Of a stretch of DNA of 64,000 bases, positions 1-13,131 are shown one piece after another. The stretch is from Monarcha castaneiventris obscurior (lineage: Eukaryota > Chordata > Aves > Passeriformes > Monarchidae): the NCBI GenBank assembly GCA_026261815.1, contig JAMPIT010000230.1, positions 38,710,501 to 38,774,500 of the forward strand, written 5' to 3'. The notes beneath the pieces were generated by a model that did not search any database, had not been told where the DNA came from, and saw only the letters and a list, made by a program, of their open reading frames with translations. Positions within the stretch are counted from its first letter, which is position 1. Every line of letters starts with the position of its first letter. The translations under genes and the position numbers were made by a program.

Positions 1-3000
1 CCTGAGGATGCTCAAATATCAGAAGGAGCTGTACAGCCCCATTCAGGATAGGCTCCTCGGAAAGCAATTTAGTGAGAGTGAGATTGCTTCACCAGTCCAA
101 TTATTTCCCTACAGAACTTAGTTCAAATTGTAAATCTAATTCTTTTTGTGCTCTATCTGTGGAGCAGTCTCAGAATTTTAAGTGTAATATATCCTAAACT
201 TGAAGCTCTCTTCTCTCCTTCGCTCCCTTCACCTTCCATCCCACTGCTAGCCTCCCCTGCCAATCCACCCTGGAGATTATTGTTTCAAATGCTCACTACA
301 GCAACACAAAAGCTATCAGACAGGTCCTTCTTCCACCGAGGAATGCATGGAGGAGGTGCCATATGTCCAAGGCCATTCTACAGCAGAGCTTCCCACACTG
401 CACTGTGCAGCCAGAGCCCAGGGAACTCTTCCTAAGGATTGATGGGCTCATCACAGGCTGCCTGTGCAGAGCTACACAGCAGCTTTAAAAGCTCGTACTT
501 CCCTTACTATTAATAGCAGAGCCTTTTAATATAGACCAAAAACTGAAGAGTAGTTTAGCTCCTTCTCTACCTACCTGAGTGGCAGGGTAATCTTTTTTCC
601 CACTCTCAGCCAGCACTCAGCCACACTACAAACAACAGAAAGTTTTAGCCCTAAACTTTAAGCAGTCTCTATCGAGAGTCCAGACCACAGCTGATCCTCA
701 TAAATATTTACATGGAAGATGCCAATGCTCCTTCCCAGCACATATACACACAGAGCAGTATGATAAGTAGCTGGGACCAGCTTAGACACTACAGCTGAAG
801 TATCTAGTGCACCAGGGGGATCAGAAGAGCAGCATATCTCCCTTCTCCATATCTCAAGCATCCTTGAGAAAAGTGATTCTGCACAGTCATACCACAGGGG
901 CAACACCAATACCTTCAAACCACTGTTTACTACTAATTGATTCACCAACGACACTTGATCCAAATTTCTCCAACGCTTTAAGAATTTCCATCAGGCTCAG
1001 GTTGTAACAGCATAACACACTTCAGCAACCACCATCAGAGAATGACTCAATAAAAGGATTCAGCACATTCTCAGCAGGAGAATCCAATACCTAGTGTCTC
1101 CAAGAGCTAGTTCCCAAGTTTGGACAATAAAAAACTTTTCAGAGGACTTGATGAAACCCCTATTTGAGATAATTTCTTCTTCTTCCAAATAGCAAGGCCT
1201 CCAAAACCATTCTCACTTTGGTCAAGCTATGCAAGCCTTGTCCTTAGGCCAAGAACAGCCTTCTAGCACGTGGTATTTTTGTGCAAATGAAACCTCCAGA
1301 GCAGCTCTGTTAAACAGGTAATGTTCTCACTCCATTAGTCATGGCACAGTACTATGCTTTTGAATTCATTCACTGTTAGCTGCCTATTGGTGAACTGTAT
1401 GGATGTTTGTAGGAAAAATTGGTTTGTAAATTTTATTCTAATAACAAAACAAAAAAGTCGCAATAAGATAACCAAGTGCTTAACTTTTTCAAATCACATA
1501 ATCTCATTGACTTCTAAAATACATAACCCACTATCACCAGTTTGTAGTTCAAGTCGTACACTTACTCTAAAATAGCAGATACCTTCTGATGTGAAGAACA
1601 GAGTAATCTGGCTCCTTTGTAAATGAGGTAAATGCACTGAGCCCCCAGCCCCAGCTGCACTGGTGCTGCTGGGTATGGATAGCCAAATAAGTTGCTTTAA
1701 AGAGAAGTATAATTTCCCAACAAATATGCTATCTTGCTCTTTTTTGCTGAAATAAATAAATCAGCACCTACTGGTTTTAATTAGCCCCTTACTTTTCTGC
1801 GCTAATGTTGTCTCTGACAACTGCAATTAACAGATATGCTGAGAGTGCAAGAAAGCTCAGGTTGGACAACTGCAGAATAGCTTGCTGGTAATGGAAGACC
1901 ACGTCAACCTTGATTATAAATTCCTTTCTCTAATATCCTCTTTCAATCTGTAAATGATCTCATTTAAGACCTAATTCAGTATTTTCAAACTGTCCCATCA
2001 CAAATGATATTCCCTGCCCCTGACACTGTACCTCTGTTACCTGGATGCCACCTGTACTGCCCTCATTCTCACAGACTCCAGATGGATTTCTCTAGTCATA
2101 CCTGAGGTTACATATCACAACCGTTTTCCAAACTGTAGGCTAGAGGCTATAAGCTTTAAAAGCAACATTCTGTTATGTTTTTATTTCAACACTAAGGCAA
2201 AAGGAGTGAGTTTCAAAATTGCTAACAATGCTGGGTAAAAATATTCTGCTAAGCAATGCGTTTATGAAAATATATTGCTTCGGGGGGAAAAAAATGTGAA
2301 TTTGACAAATAGCCTAAGATATCATGAGCCAGAAAAATAAAGAAACAAGAAAAGACTAAACTTTTTCTAAACTTTGGAAACAAACATATTTTGAGTATTT
2401 GTTTCAAAACACTGTTTTCAATTAAAACTTAAATTAAATTGGAAATTTACTCATTTTCATTAAAGCCAGTAGAAAAAGACTGAGGAAATTGAAACTATGA
2501 AAATTGCTTCATTTTAGCTTGCCTGAAAAAAAACTTTCTGGTCAACTAAAACCAAGAATTGCTTCCAGTTTCTCAATTCAATGGCCAAGCAAAAAAAAAA
2601 AAAAAACCTCATTCTTTGTACAACCATCAGTATGTGGGATCAAAAGTGCTGACACTGCTTAAATAAAACATCCGTAGAACTTTTGTCCCTCAGAAAAGAC
2701 AGAAAGTATGAGAAAACTCATGGGACTGCCCATTCTTTTGGCAAAACCTGTCTGGACATCCCGTGTGAACAGCTTTGAGTAGGGTGGATGAGTCTAAATG
2801 TGCTAACCCTGCAAGGACTACAAAGACAGAATGCCTACAAAAACAAGTGTTAATACTGGCAACTGCTAGCAGAAACATTTTTCCAAATCTTCTGAACGGT
2901 TCCCAGGTGGCTGAGCATCTCTGCAACATAAAGCTGAAGAGTTATTCCAGCTGCTGGCAGCAGCAGCTCCCAGTCACAGGACCCCATTCTGCATCTCCTA

Positions 3001-3904
3001 ATACTAATTTCCAAATTGCCGTGGACTTCAATGGAAGCAGAATGCAATCATCTAAATTTCCTGCTTAAGCCTCTGCTTCAGGTGGCAGTTTGCAAACAGC
3101 CTTCAGCTCTTACTACAGAAAGCCACATTCGCAGTAAATCAATAACCTTTCTAGGGATCCATAAAAGCAGGCTAGACAGCACTGGAAGAACAGAAGCATA
3201 CTAGCAGCTCAAACTATTTTTCTTCCTCAAATACAGCCTTGATTAAATTTTCCAAGGTATGGAATACCACATGAGAAACTGGCTGAAGATTCGTAGCTAG
3301 AAGACAAAAAAGCTGCCCTTTTGACAAAATGGAAAGATCACATTCTCACGATCTCACAGATATGGGAAACACATTTTGTGTTCTTGTCTCGATTGTTCCT
3401 TGCAATGGAAGACAAGTTTATACAGAACAGTCCCTCTCATCTGACCACAAAAATCTATTTTGTCTCCCCCAGATGGGGCAAACTCTCATTTGGAAGTTCA
3501 TGATTTTTACTTAAAAGGCAACTATTGGCTGTTCAAAGTCTGCAAGTTATTCTTCCTACTAGAAATGATCAGTTCGAATTCACGCATATTCATAAGAAAA
3601 CAACTATTGTACAGCAATTGCCACCAAAAGAAGAGTCAATAAAACCCCAATTCATGAAGTAATTTGACACAATCCTAAATTTTTACATAATGGACTATTC
3701 AAGGATTCTTCACAATATGGTTTCTTATCTTGCTTAAATGATAGAACAGTGCTTCAAAGTATTGGATAGAGACTTGATAAATAGGACTGGTCCCAAACCC
3801 TGCCAGAGGCTGTTTGGACAAATTACTACATCTCTTTGGGGTAACATGTTTCTTTTTTCCTATATAACCCTTCAGAACAGTGAAGTCTTTATGTGTTCAT
3901 ACAT
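1..3904. other. Non-coding, no recognised feature
   Basis: Gene-poor AT-rich DNA. Its ORFs overlap on both strands and none resembles a known protein. It has a 17-base A run near 2590. Confidence 0.7.
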
Positions 3905-4225
3905 CATACATTGGTGAGGGTTGGTCTCTTCTCCCAAATAACAAGCTATAGGACAAGAGAAAATGGCCTCAAGTTGCACCAGAGGAGGTTTAGACGGGAT
4001 ATTTGGAAAAATTTCTTCACTGAAAGGGTTGTCAAGCACTGGAGGAGTCTGCCCAGGGAAGTGGTTGAATCACTATCCCTGAGTGTCTCTAAAAGCTGTG
4101 TAGATGTGGTACTTAAGGACATGGTTTAGTGATGGACTCGGCAGTGCTGGGCTAATGGTTGGACTCAATGACCTAAAAGGTCTTTTCCAACCTAAATGAT
4201 TTCATGATTGCACGACTCTATCTAT
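3905..4225 (+). mobile_element. CR1 LINE 3' end, 5'-truncated
   Basis: Matches the end of avian CR1. It starts with the block reading TGGTGAGGGTTGGTCTCTTC, then AAATGGCCTCAAGTTGCACC, then the region giving [20 protein letters not shown], and ends in the short CR1 tail (GGTCTTTTCCAACCTAAATG, then TGATTTCATGATTG). The partial reading frame is the C-terminal remnant of the CR1 ORF2 protein. It is heavily 5'-truncated, as is typical of CR1, and appears only moderately diverged from the consensus I remember. Confidence 0.9.
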
Positions 4226-7200
4226 TGCAATCAGCCCTGATAGAAGTGTACAGAGCATCTACAAGGTATGATATATGCATTTTATAATTTCTCTGTTAAG
4301 TAGGTCTCACAACCTGCCACCACATGTCTGCTGCATTTCCCAGTGTGGCTACAGAAAATAAGCTTGATATCAATTATACCAATCAGTATCAAGTAAGAAA
4401 AGTAGCTGACATTTTAATATCCATCATTGGATGCAACACAAATGAACAAAACACTTTCCTTGGTTGGCTGTAATCACAAAACTAGCTAAATACTATAAAT
4501 ATTTGGAAGCAATAGTGCTTTCATCATATTTTAACACCGAGAAAGTATATTCCCCACTGCTAAATAATCTTTTCTTGCCTTTTGCTGCAACATCAGTTGC
4601 TGGCTTTAAAACCGGCTTTTCCCCTCTTGGTGATAATTAAAAACAAACTCAGACCATTTGTCAGCTGTCACACCAACTAGGACAATCGAAATACCAAATA
4701 TTTGCACACCCAATCACAGCTTTGTTCCTGTAGCCAAGGCTCTCTGTAAAACCCAAACATGTTTTTCTTTTGTCTAGAATTTGTTCTGGGCCCACATCCC
4801 TAAACCACTAATAAATTATTGCCTTACACTATTGCGCCAGTGTTCCCCTTGTGCCACACCAGGCAACAAAAGCAGAAATAAGTGCATTTGTCAAAATAGC
4901 AGTAACCACTTCCACATTCTTCAGAGCAACTAACATATCAAACAAGAAAAGATACTGCTGTATTTTTGTCCCAGTAACAACATTCTCTGTGCACCTTCAA
5001 CTCACGCTCAGGGCTGCACAGTATGTCCACACTTCCACATATTGCACATCATCTTCCCATCCACTGCTTTTTGCCAAAAGACATTAATGAACCCCAGAAA
5101 TCACTGAAAATTACCTGAATAATAGGAGATGGTGGGCTGGCTTCAGATTTTGATTGTCTTAAATGACTTCTTTAGGCTGGTCACTTATACAAGAGAAAAT
5201 AGCCTTCAGACAAAGGCTTTCACCCTGATGGTATTGGCCTCTGAAAAGGAGGCACTAGGACAGACAGCCCCCAGAACAGAATCAGCACTTGAACAAGTTT
5301 GTGGTTTTACTTACAGCTAAAAAGTACATTGGTGAACAACATGGATTTCCAGGAACACAGTCCCATGTCTGATTCTGTCTGACCACATGTGGCTTCTCAA
5401 GACAATTCACATGGAACTCTTATTATTTTTCTGTCATTTCTGTGTTGCTTTACCAAGGTCTTATAAACAAGCCACGTAGAAAGTGCAGGGATTAAGGAAA
5501 CGCCAAAGGCTTGCACACAACACTATGATTCCAGCGTTCTGATCTGTTTAAAAGAGTTGAGCACCACTCTCAACTACTTTTATAAAACCTACAACTCTAG
5601 GTTTTATAAAAGTAATTATTTTAAAAGCTTTCACAGCATACACAAGCTTCTTCTGTGCACCATTTTATTAAGTTCCCATTTCAGTGACTAAGATTTCCAG
5701 TCTTTCGACCCTGCCAAAGGTCCCCTTCTCCATCCAGGATGAAAGGGTAGCATGTCATCTCGAAAGCAAGAGTAACAAAAAAACCCTGTCCTTTTTTGTT
5801 TGTATGCATGGGGCTGAGATTCCACTCTACTGCATTGAGGGAATAAAGAAAACACAGTGCAATCTGCATGTCTGGGGCTGGGAGGAACACTTTACAACAG
5901 GAGACGGTGGCATTACATGGTGACACAAGTTCAAAAACTCAACATGCTTCTAGTGCAGAAAAAGGAATGTCACTTCAGAAACTTGGAATGATTCCCAACT
6001 GTTAAGAGCTTATTTACTATTTGCACAATTCAGTTTCTGGTATAAGATATCAGCACCTTCTGTATTCGCATTACAGTAAGAATTACTGAGCAGCAATGCA
6101 TATTCTTTAACCAGATCTGAAGAAAAATGGGTATTTCAACAAAACTAGATAACTTTCATGCCTTGATTTTTTCTCCTTAATGTCATCATACTGACTTTCT
6201 CAGAGGCTGCATAAAATATCTTGGGGAGCATGAGGGGATGGTGTCTACCATGACCCAAAATGCTAACACAAAAGAAAGGCTGTTGTCTAATTTGATCACC
6301 CAATTTAACAAAGTAAATTACCCCATTTGCCCCTTCACACAGTGAAATACAAGACAAGCAATTTTCAGTTACCAAAATTATTTTCCTACCTGAGACTCCT
6401 TTTTTAAAGCTTGATATGGCTATGAAATAAAGGCCACTGAGCCCTATCAAAGTCAACACAACATTTTTGCCATGTACGTCTTTCCCCCAGACAATGTTCA
6501 CTCCAGCTTAGCCTTGCTCCTCTCCTCATTCCCAGTGAGCTGTTTCATCTTTTTTTTATTCCCAACTGAAATCCAACATATGTTACAAACCTGTGATTAA
6601 TGCATGGACAGCCAGGAAACTGAAAGAATAAAGCAGGATCTCTAGGGTGTCAATATGTGCAATTCTATAGCAGTCTGGAAGGGTGAAAAATGAGAGGAAA
6701 TTTACGATTTGCACCTACGAGTATTTGCAAACTAAAGAGACAAAATACAGGTAATGATGATTAATAACAGTCTTAGGCAAGTAGAACTAGACTGCAGTCA
6801 ATCCCTAGATAATTTAAGGTCAGTTGAAGGGGGAACAGTAGACTGGGCACAAAATTTAGAATCCATTTTGCAAGGATTTGTAACCTCAAAGGAATACACT
6901 AAATAAAAACCTGCTAACCTTGGGCCTAAACCCTAAGAGTCATAGATATGGCTCAGTATTCAGAGGTGCAGATGAAATCTTCTAATCCTGTACACCAAAT
7001 TCCTCTGAAGACCTTATTCTTTCACCAGTCTATCCAGGAATTCCCTACAGACTATGGTAAATACCACAATTTCCCTTAGTGCCACAACTATCCATAAATC
7101 ACACACAATTAGAAAGAAAATAAAAGCAGGGTGAAGTGCTTGCATGTTTTTGTCAGGGTTCTGCAGCAGCGTAGATATTCTTACAGACAAGGAGAGATAA

Positions 7201-8784
7201 TGAGAACAATCCTTTGGTCTTTCAAAGCAGTTATGATCCGCTATATAAAACTCATCCATTAAAGTCTGCTAGATTTCACTTCCTTTATTGAAAAAGCTCT
7301 GTAGAACACAATAAATACAAATAATCCCCCTACAAAAAATTATAAAGTCTCTGATTGGTCAGCGTGTCTGGAAAAGATTCTCTACATTAATCAACATTCA
7401 CCTACAGAGCTCTGCCATTGAAGTCACAGGGAGTTTTACAGCTAAATTCACCTGTGGCAGAGTTAGACTAACCCATGTTTCCTTATAAATATCACCTATT
7501 AAATGATCTATTATTAAATTATCTATTAAAGGAAATTTGAAAGGAGGGTCTAAATATCTGCTGAATGGATATCAATCTCATGGATTTTCTACTGCTTTTA
7601 GAGGAATGCTTCTCAGTTATAAAAAAAATTTTTAGACTTGTAGATATTTCTGGCCATACTGACCCCTTTGGAGAGTAACAAGAAATCCCTCCCTTGCAGG
7701 CATGAAAAAGAAACATATTCTATCTCATTCCTCTTGAAATCCTTACAGCTAGAAAGGAATCTGTACTTAAATATCTGAAGCACAAAATGAAATCCTATAA
7801 AGAACTTTGTATCTCACTACACATGAAAGAGCAGGATTTCCTCCCACTCATTCCCGCAAAAATTTTTGACACCACTCACAACATCACACAAGTATAAAGA
7901 CTGCTTAATTGAGCAGATGATGCAAGCTATACACTTTTTCTCTGGCATTAATAGTAATTGATTTTTTCTGAACATTTCTGAAATTTCTTATCAAGCCACA
8001 GCAAGGAAGGGCAGTTTTATGCAAAGAAATGACAATTTAGGGCCCAGACCTTTTTCCCTCTATCTACAAATTCAATGTTTACCTTCAGTTCTTGAAAGTG
8101 TTTGATGCAGTGGGAGGGAAGTGCAGCTCCTCTCTCCTCCTACTGAAGCTGGTGATTGGAAACAGAAGAGTGCTAACGTAATAAGTAGATACTAATTTAA
8201 GTGGACACAAGCTTAAGATTTATTGACCTGAGAGCAAGAGGTCAATATTTATTCAGAGAACAATAAATCTTTATACTTCGTTCTAACAGATGTTAATCCA
8301 ATGTATTATTAAATCCATCCCATTAAAGCTAATTAGACTGTGTGTCCTCATGAGCCTTGTTGCCAATAGTCATTAGTATTGCATGGGTCATTATTACTGT
8401 GCTTTGATAATTAAATCATATAATATTCAATAAAATTAAATATATGGGGATAGAAATATTTATTTTCTCTACCATGACTATATTGTTGTGCATTTCATTA
8501 GGTTCTTCTTCATGCTGCTGTAGAACTTTCTTACATTCTTCTGCCAGGACCAGCACAGCTAAGGAATCTAAAGACCTCTTTGAACTACACCATTTTTTGA
8601 ACTTTTTCATTTGTCTTAAAAACCTGATGCTCTTAAAGCCACATCCATCTACTTGTCATACACTAGGCAGGTAAGAAGGAGAGACACAAATCAGTAAGTA
8701 GCTGCTGTTGGGGAAAAGAAAAAGATAAAAGGAAAAAAAGCCATACTCCTGCGTATAAGTGAAAAATTCCTTCTATTTTGGAGT
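4226..8784. other. Non-coding, no gene recognised
   Basis: Holds only the hairpin at 5575-5614. The stretch 8295-8420 is rich in TAATT cores and could be a conserved element, but this cannot be judged from one sequence. Confidence 0.65.
5575..5614. repeat. Perfect inverted repeat (16-bp arms, 8-base loop)
   Basis: The left arm TACTTTTATAAAACCT (5575-5590) and the right arm AGGTTTTATAAAAGTA (5599-5614) are exact reverse complements around the loop ACAACTCT. The sequence just upstream (GTTGAG and CTCAAC, 5556-5573) contains another short inverted repeat. I recognise no element family. Confidence 0.95.
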
Positions 8785-8940
8785 TTTACAGTGCTTTCCA
8801 TCCTCACATTTCAGTGTACTTCTTAGATAAGAAGAAATACTATTATCTCCACCTTAATCACTGAAAGGAACTGAGTCACACAGAAAGGAAATAATGACTG
8901 AGATCTTAATCACAACTCTATGCCAAAGTTGGGCGTCACT
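8785..8940 (+). mobile_element. MIR-like SINE remnant
   Basis: The stretch CTATTATCTCCACCTTAATC, then AAGGAACTGAGTCACACAGA and AGGAAATAATGACTGAGATC, follows the core of the mammalian-wide interspersed repeat (a segment meaning 'attatccccatttta ... aactgaggcacagagagg'). The preceding CAGTGCTTTCCATCCTCACA also fits. Strongly diverged, as expected of a MIR in a bird. Boundaries are approximate. Confidence 0.5.
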
Positions 8941-10199
8941 CAGGTACATTAGTGAGCAGGACAGGCAATATTTTTAGTGCAAATTGGCCTTGCAAATACT
9001 CTTGCAGAATACACACAATCTCATCCCATTTGGGTCAAAGAGGTTTCGTTCCTGGAGGAGCCTCAGCTGAACTGCAGCAGCAGGATGCATTGCAGAGTGC
9101 CCCCCTGGCGGTGCAGATGCCAGCTCCTCCAGTGGTCAGCACTCCATGAACTCACAGCACACACCCAGGGCGGCTGACTGGTGTGAGCTTCATTCTTGGT
9201 GAAGGCTTACTGAGGGATCACAGAAAATCAAATCCTGGTCGCTCCATCTTCTTTATACCACGCACATCACTAACACAGACTACCATTTCCCAAGTTCCAG
9301 CTCTGTATATTGACTTAGATTGATCTTTGACAGTATTTTTCCTTCAGGACCTACACTGTTTACAGACTGCAGTTGGTTATTTTTGTAAGAGCCTCGCACA
9401 TCAGGGGAGCAACAGCTTGAGAGGAAGAATTAGGTACATTGAACTGTACTATGTGTTACCCAGAGACACAGCCTCCAGCACTGAGGATAAAATGTGGAAA
9501 GTAAGATTCCATTCCCATCGCTTTGGCAGTCTAAAGGTTAGACATCTAGCCTATGCTAGCCATCTAGGTTTTGCCTTTTAATTAAGGGAGAAAAAGAGGC
9601 ACCTCTAGAGAGTGATTCATCTCATCCCTAAGACAGGCCCTAAGATAGACAGCTCAGTTTGGAAAAGCTTCTCTCCTCCTCCATGAGCTTCAGTGGAAGA
9701 CTTCTGCCTAACTTTTAGTTGGCTAAGGCAAGGTAAGATGAAGTTCATGCAGATAGTTTATCTTGAGTCAAAGCTATCTAAAACCCATGTTCCTCTGCTG
9801 TTTCTAACTGCTGGATTGCCCCAAAAGCCACACTGGCCACAGGACAGAGGGAGGATATCCAGAGTACACTCAGACTCAGGGGGAACCAAGTGCTCTTCCA
9901 TGACTATAAATAACATAACACACTATGAAGTCTAAGAAACAACAACCCGCAAAGGAACGCTAATAACCCGATCAGTGAAAATGGAGAACATCACATTGAT
10001 TACTCCTCTGACTGTCAGAAGAGGAAATTGCCCTTGGCATGCAACACACAAAGAGAAATAAATGAAAAACTGTCACAGGAATTCTAGGTGAGGGCATCCT
10101 ATGGGATGCAGAAGGAAGAAAATTCTGGGAATGTAGAAAACATATTATGTGATGCTTAGGGGAAGAACCAAAGGTGTGGACAGAGATAGAACAGGAGGA

Positions 10200-10925
10200 T
10201 GGGGGAAGCTGAGGAAAACCCCATGCAGCATTACAGGTTTGGGGCAGAGTGGCTGAAAAGTAAAGGACCTGGGGGTGCTGGTTCACAACCAGCTGAATGT
10301 GTGCCAGCTGTGCCCAGGTGGCCAAGAAGGCCAATGGCATCCTGGCTTTTATCAGCAATGGTGTGGCCAGCAGGACCAGGGCAGTGATTGTCCCCCTGTG
10401 CTCAGCAGTGGTGAGGCCACACATCATGTCCTGTGCCCAGTTCTGAACCCCTCACTACAGGAAAGACATTGGGGTTCTGGAGAGAATCCAGAGAAGGGCA
10501 ACAGAGCTGGGGAAGGGTCTGGAGGGTAAATTCTATGAGGAGCAGCTGAAAGAGCTGGGGTTGTTTAGTCTGGAGAAAAGGAGGCTCAGAGAGAGCCTTA
10601 TCACTCTCCCCAACTACCTGAAAGGAGGCTGTAGCCAGGTGGAGGTCAGCCTCTTCTCCCAGGCAACCAATGCAATACAAGAGGAAATGGCCTCAAGCTG
10701 CACCAGGCGAGGTTCAGGTTGGACTTCAGGAGGAATTACTTCACAGAAAGGGTTGTTAAACATTGGAATGGATTGGCCAGGGAGGTGGTAGAGTCACCAT
10801 TCCTGGAGCTGTTCGAGGAACAACTGGATGTGACACTTAGTTGCATGATCTAGTTGACAAGGTGGTGGTCAGTGAAAGGCTGGACTCGATCTCAGAGGTC
10901 TTTTCCACCCTAATTGATTTTGTGC
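10200..10925 (+). mobile_element. CR1 LINE 3' part, about 0.7 kb
   Basis: A longer CR1 copy. It contains the reverse-transcriptase C-terminal region (CCTGGGGGTGCTGGTTCACA, ATGGCATCCTGGCTTTTATC, then GGAGAAAAGGAGGCTCAGAG) and the same 3' section as the other copies (TTCACAGAAAGGGTTGTTAA ... GAGGTCTTTTCCACCCTAAT). The reading frame is broken, so it is inactive. The 5' edge is uncertain by some tens of bases. The same blocks occur in the same order at 59878-60755. Confidence 0.9.
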
Positions 10926-11363
10926 ATAAAAATAGAGGGAAAATAAGATAAGCAGGGCAGATAAAAATAGACAGATTGTCAGTACCCTTACCTAGCTGAA
11001 CTCTGCACCTAATCACTGCACACTATCCTTCATTTTTATTAAATCCTATTTCTTTCTTCTGTGTGGATGTGTGAACAATAATAAACTGTGTTTAGATGGA
11101 CAAGCCAGCTAGCAGGACAGGAGGTCTGAATATCTGCAACCAAGGTGTCAGCAACTGGACAGACTCAATTTCTAAGCCCAGCTACTAGAAAGACAGGAAT
11201 GTGCGTGTATTTCAAGACTTCAGTCCTTACCAGCTGAAGAGAACATGGTTGTTTGTAGTGTCCATGTCTGTATGACATGATTTTAGATGTGTTCATGGGG
11301 GTGCCAGTAAAGACACTGCTCTCTGTTGGTCTCTGCAGCCAGCTGTGTGTATGTAATATATTT

Positions 11364-11379
11364 TGTGTGTGTGTGTGTG
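11364..11379. repeat. (TG)n microsatellite
   Basis: Eight TG units, followed by a short CACACA stretch, giving a potential small cruciform or Z-DNA site. Confidence 0.9.
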
Positions 11380-11534
11380 CACACATGCACCTCTTGGAAT
11401 TTGTGTACTCACTGGACTTGAGGACAGGGAACCACCATGTTCTCACACCTATTGGGGTGGAACAGGAGGAATGTTGCTGTCCCAATGCCACCCACTTTCT
11501 GACATTGTACTGAATTGCCACTGCTCTGAAGTCT

Positions 11535-11580
11535 TTTCTGTGGTTGATAACCCAACCCAAACTATTCTATGATTCTTTGA
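11535..11580 (+). mobile_element. Possible CR1 3' tail
   Basis: The stretch ending in AACCCAAACTATTCTATGAT and TCTTTGATT looks like the extreme end of a CR1 element (terminal ATTCTATGATTCT pattern). The sequence upstream (11430-11534) does not clearly match CR1, so this may be a very short truncated copy or chance. Confidence 0.4.
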
Positions 11581-13079
11581 TTTTCACTGACATGGTTGGG
11601 ATCTGTGCTTGAATAATTTTCTATGTATAAGAAATCATTTGCATTCTATCCCAGGAGCACCCCACAAATGCACACTGATCATTGGGAAACTCTGTTTGGG
11701 GTGGAGCTTCATCTGGCATGAACTTGTAATGGAACTTCAGACTAGGATTAAATCCACATACGTTTTTACCTCATTATTCATCATATGCTAAGTTCTCTAT
11801 GATCAAAAATTAAAATGCACAGAATGAGGCAATGAGAGGTTTGCATTTCTGATGCTGTTTGAGCAAGAGCCATCTTTAACCAAGAACAGTTGTGAGAATA
11901 CGTGCTAACGCCATCCTAAGGGTGTGCCTCAGCTCTCTTGACGCTATTTCCCTTCTATGTTTGGAGCCAGTTTTTATAAATTTAGCACATACAAATTCCT
12001 TTGTTGCACTGCTGCCAAGCTGGCCATGTGTACATGCAAAGATCAATTTTTCCTGTAAGCACAGATTGCTTGCATGCATATGTTACATATGTAGTACATG
12101 CAGCTGTGTGGGACCAAGTTAGAATGAAAGTCAGAGTTGCAGTGGACTCCTCCAAAAAACAGGAACACACAAAAAACAAGCCAAAGGAAAATCTCCATCC
12201 TGTACATGGCACAGCTCTCCAACATGATACAGAGCAAATGACTCTCACATCAAGCATGGCTATAGGCTATTGCCCTCCTACAAGCTTCAAACTGTACTTA
12301 TTTTACTTCCCTCAGATGATTCTCATTATAACTGGGATGAGTGCTGAGTTAAAAACTCAGTGTATGAATCATATCATCAACTCAGTTGTCTGGAATTTTG
12401 CTTTTCCATGCATTTCCTCGTTGCTACACGGATCACCAGTGTAAAACACGTTGTAGCTGCATCAAATTTCCTTTTGCTCTTTTAACCCTACAAGAGCCTG
12501 TGAGCAGATACTCATTTACTGCTATCCAGCTTCCTAACCAGTGATGATCTGTGCCTTCACTGCCTGCCTCACAGAAGTCACAAAGTTACAAATATTTACA
12601 CTGAGGTTAAATCCAAGGGGGATCTCTTTATCCAGCTTCCGGGATAAAGCCTCTGCATTGAGCGCCTCTGTTCTGCTCAAAATGAAGAAAAAAAAAAAAG
12701 ACAACCCAGATGTTCAGTTTAAGCCTAATTTAAGCCATGTCATTGCTCCATGCACCATCAGATCGCATCCATCTTTCCATACGTGGAGGTGGCTCCACAG
12801 CACTGCATCTTTTGCCATAGCCATCACCCCTGGCACCTCCTCCCACACTGGAGCAGAATGAGGGTCGTTTCCACCAGCTTTTGACCTTGTGAGGGAAGGG
12901 ATGCATGTATGTGAGTGACTCTGAGCCCTAGTCATAAGACAGGCTTCTTTTTCCATACAGATTTACACAGAGGACAAAACTTAACTGTTCCCTGCTATTA
13001 ACATTTACTGTTCATATGACACTCTCCTTCTTTTAGCTGTTTATTTGAACTATATTTATTTGGCCTATAAGAGCTATTG

Positions 13080-13131
13080 TACAGTCCAGTGTGTTGTACA
13101 ACATCATCTTACAGTCCTGTGTGTTGTATAG
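13080..13131. repeat. 30-bp-period tandem repeat (about 1.7 copies)
   Basis: TACAGTCCAGTGTGTTGTA at 13080 recurs as TACAGTCCTGTGTGTTGTA at 13110. A weaker third start, CTACAGTCCCTCTGCACAG, follows near 13172. It looks like a small minisatellite, with no sign of coding function. Confidence 0.75.

Noticed and set aside
3893..4129. 78-codon ORF resembling a protein C-terminus
   Set aside because: It is the remnant of CR1 ORF2 (Asn-Phe-Phe-Thr-Glu-Arg-Val-Val) and not a host gene.
7415..7480. CCATTGAAGTCACAGGGAGT-type sequence resembling an old amniote repeat
   Set aside because: Only about 30 bases look familiar, which is too short to assign a family.
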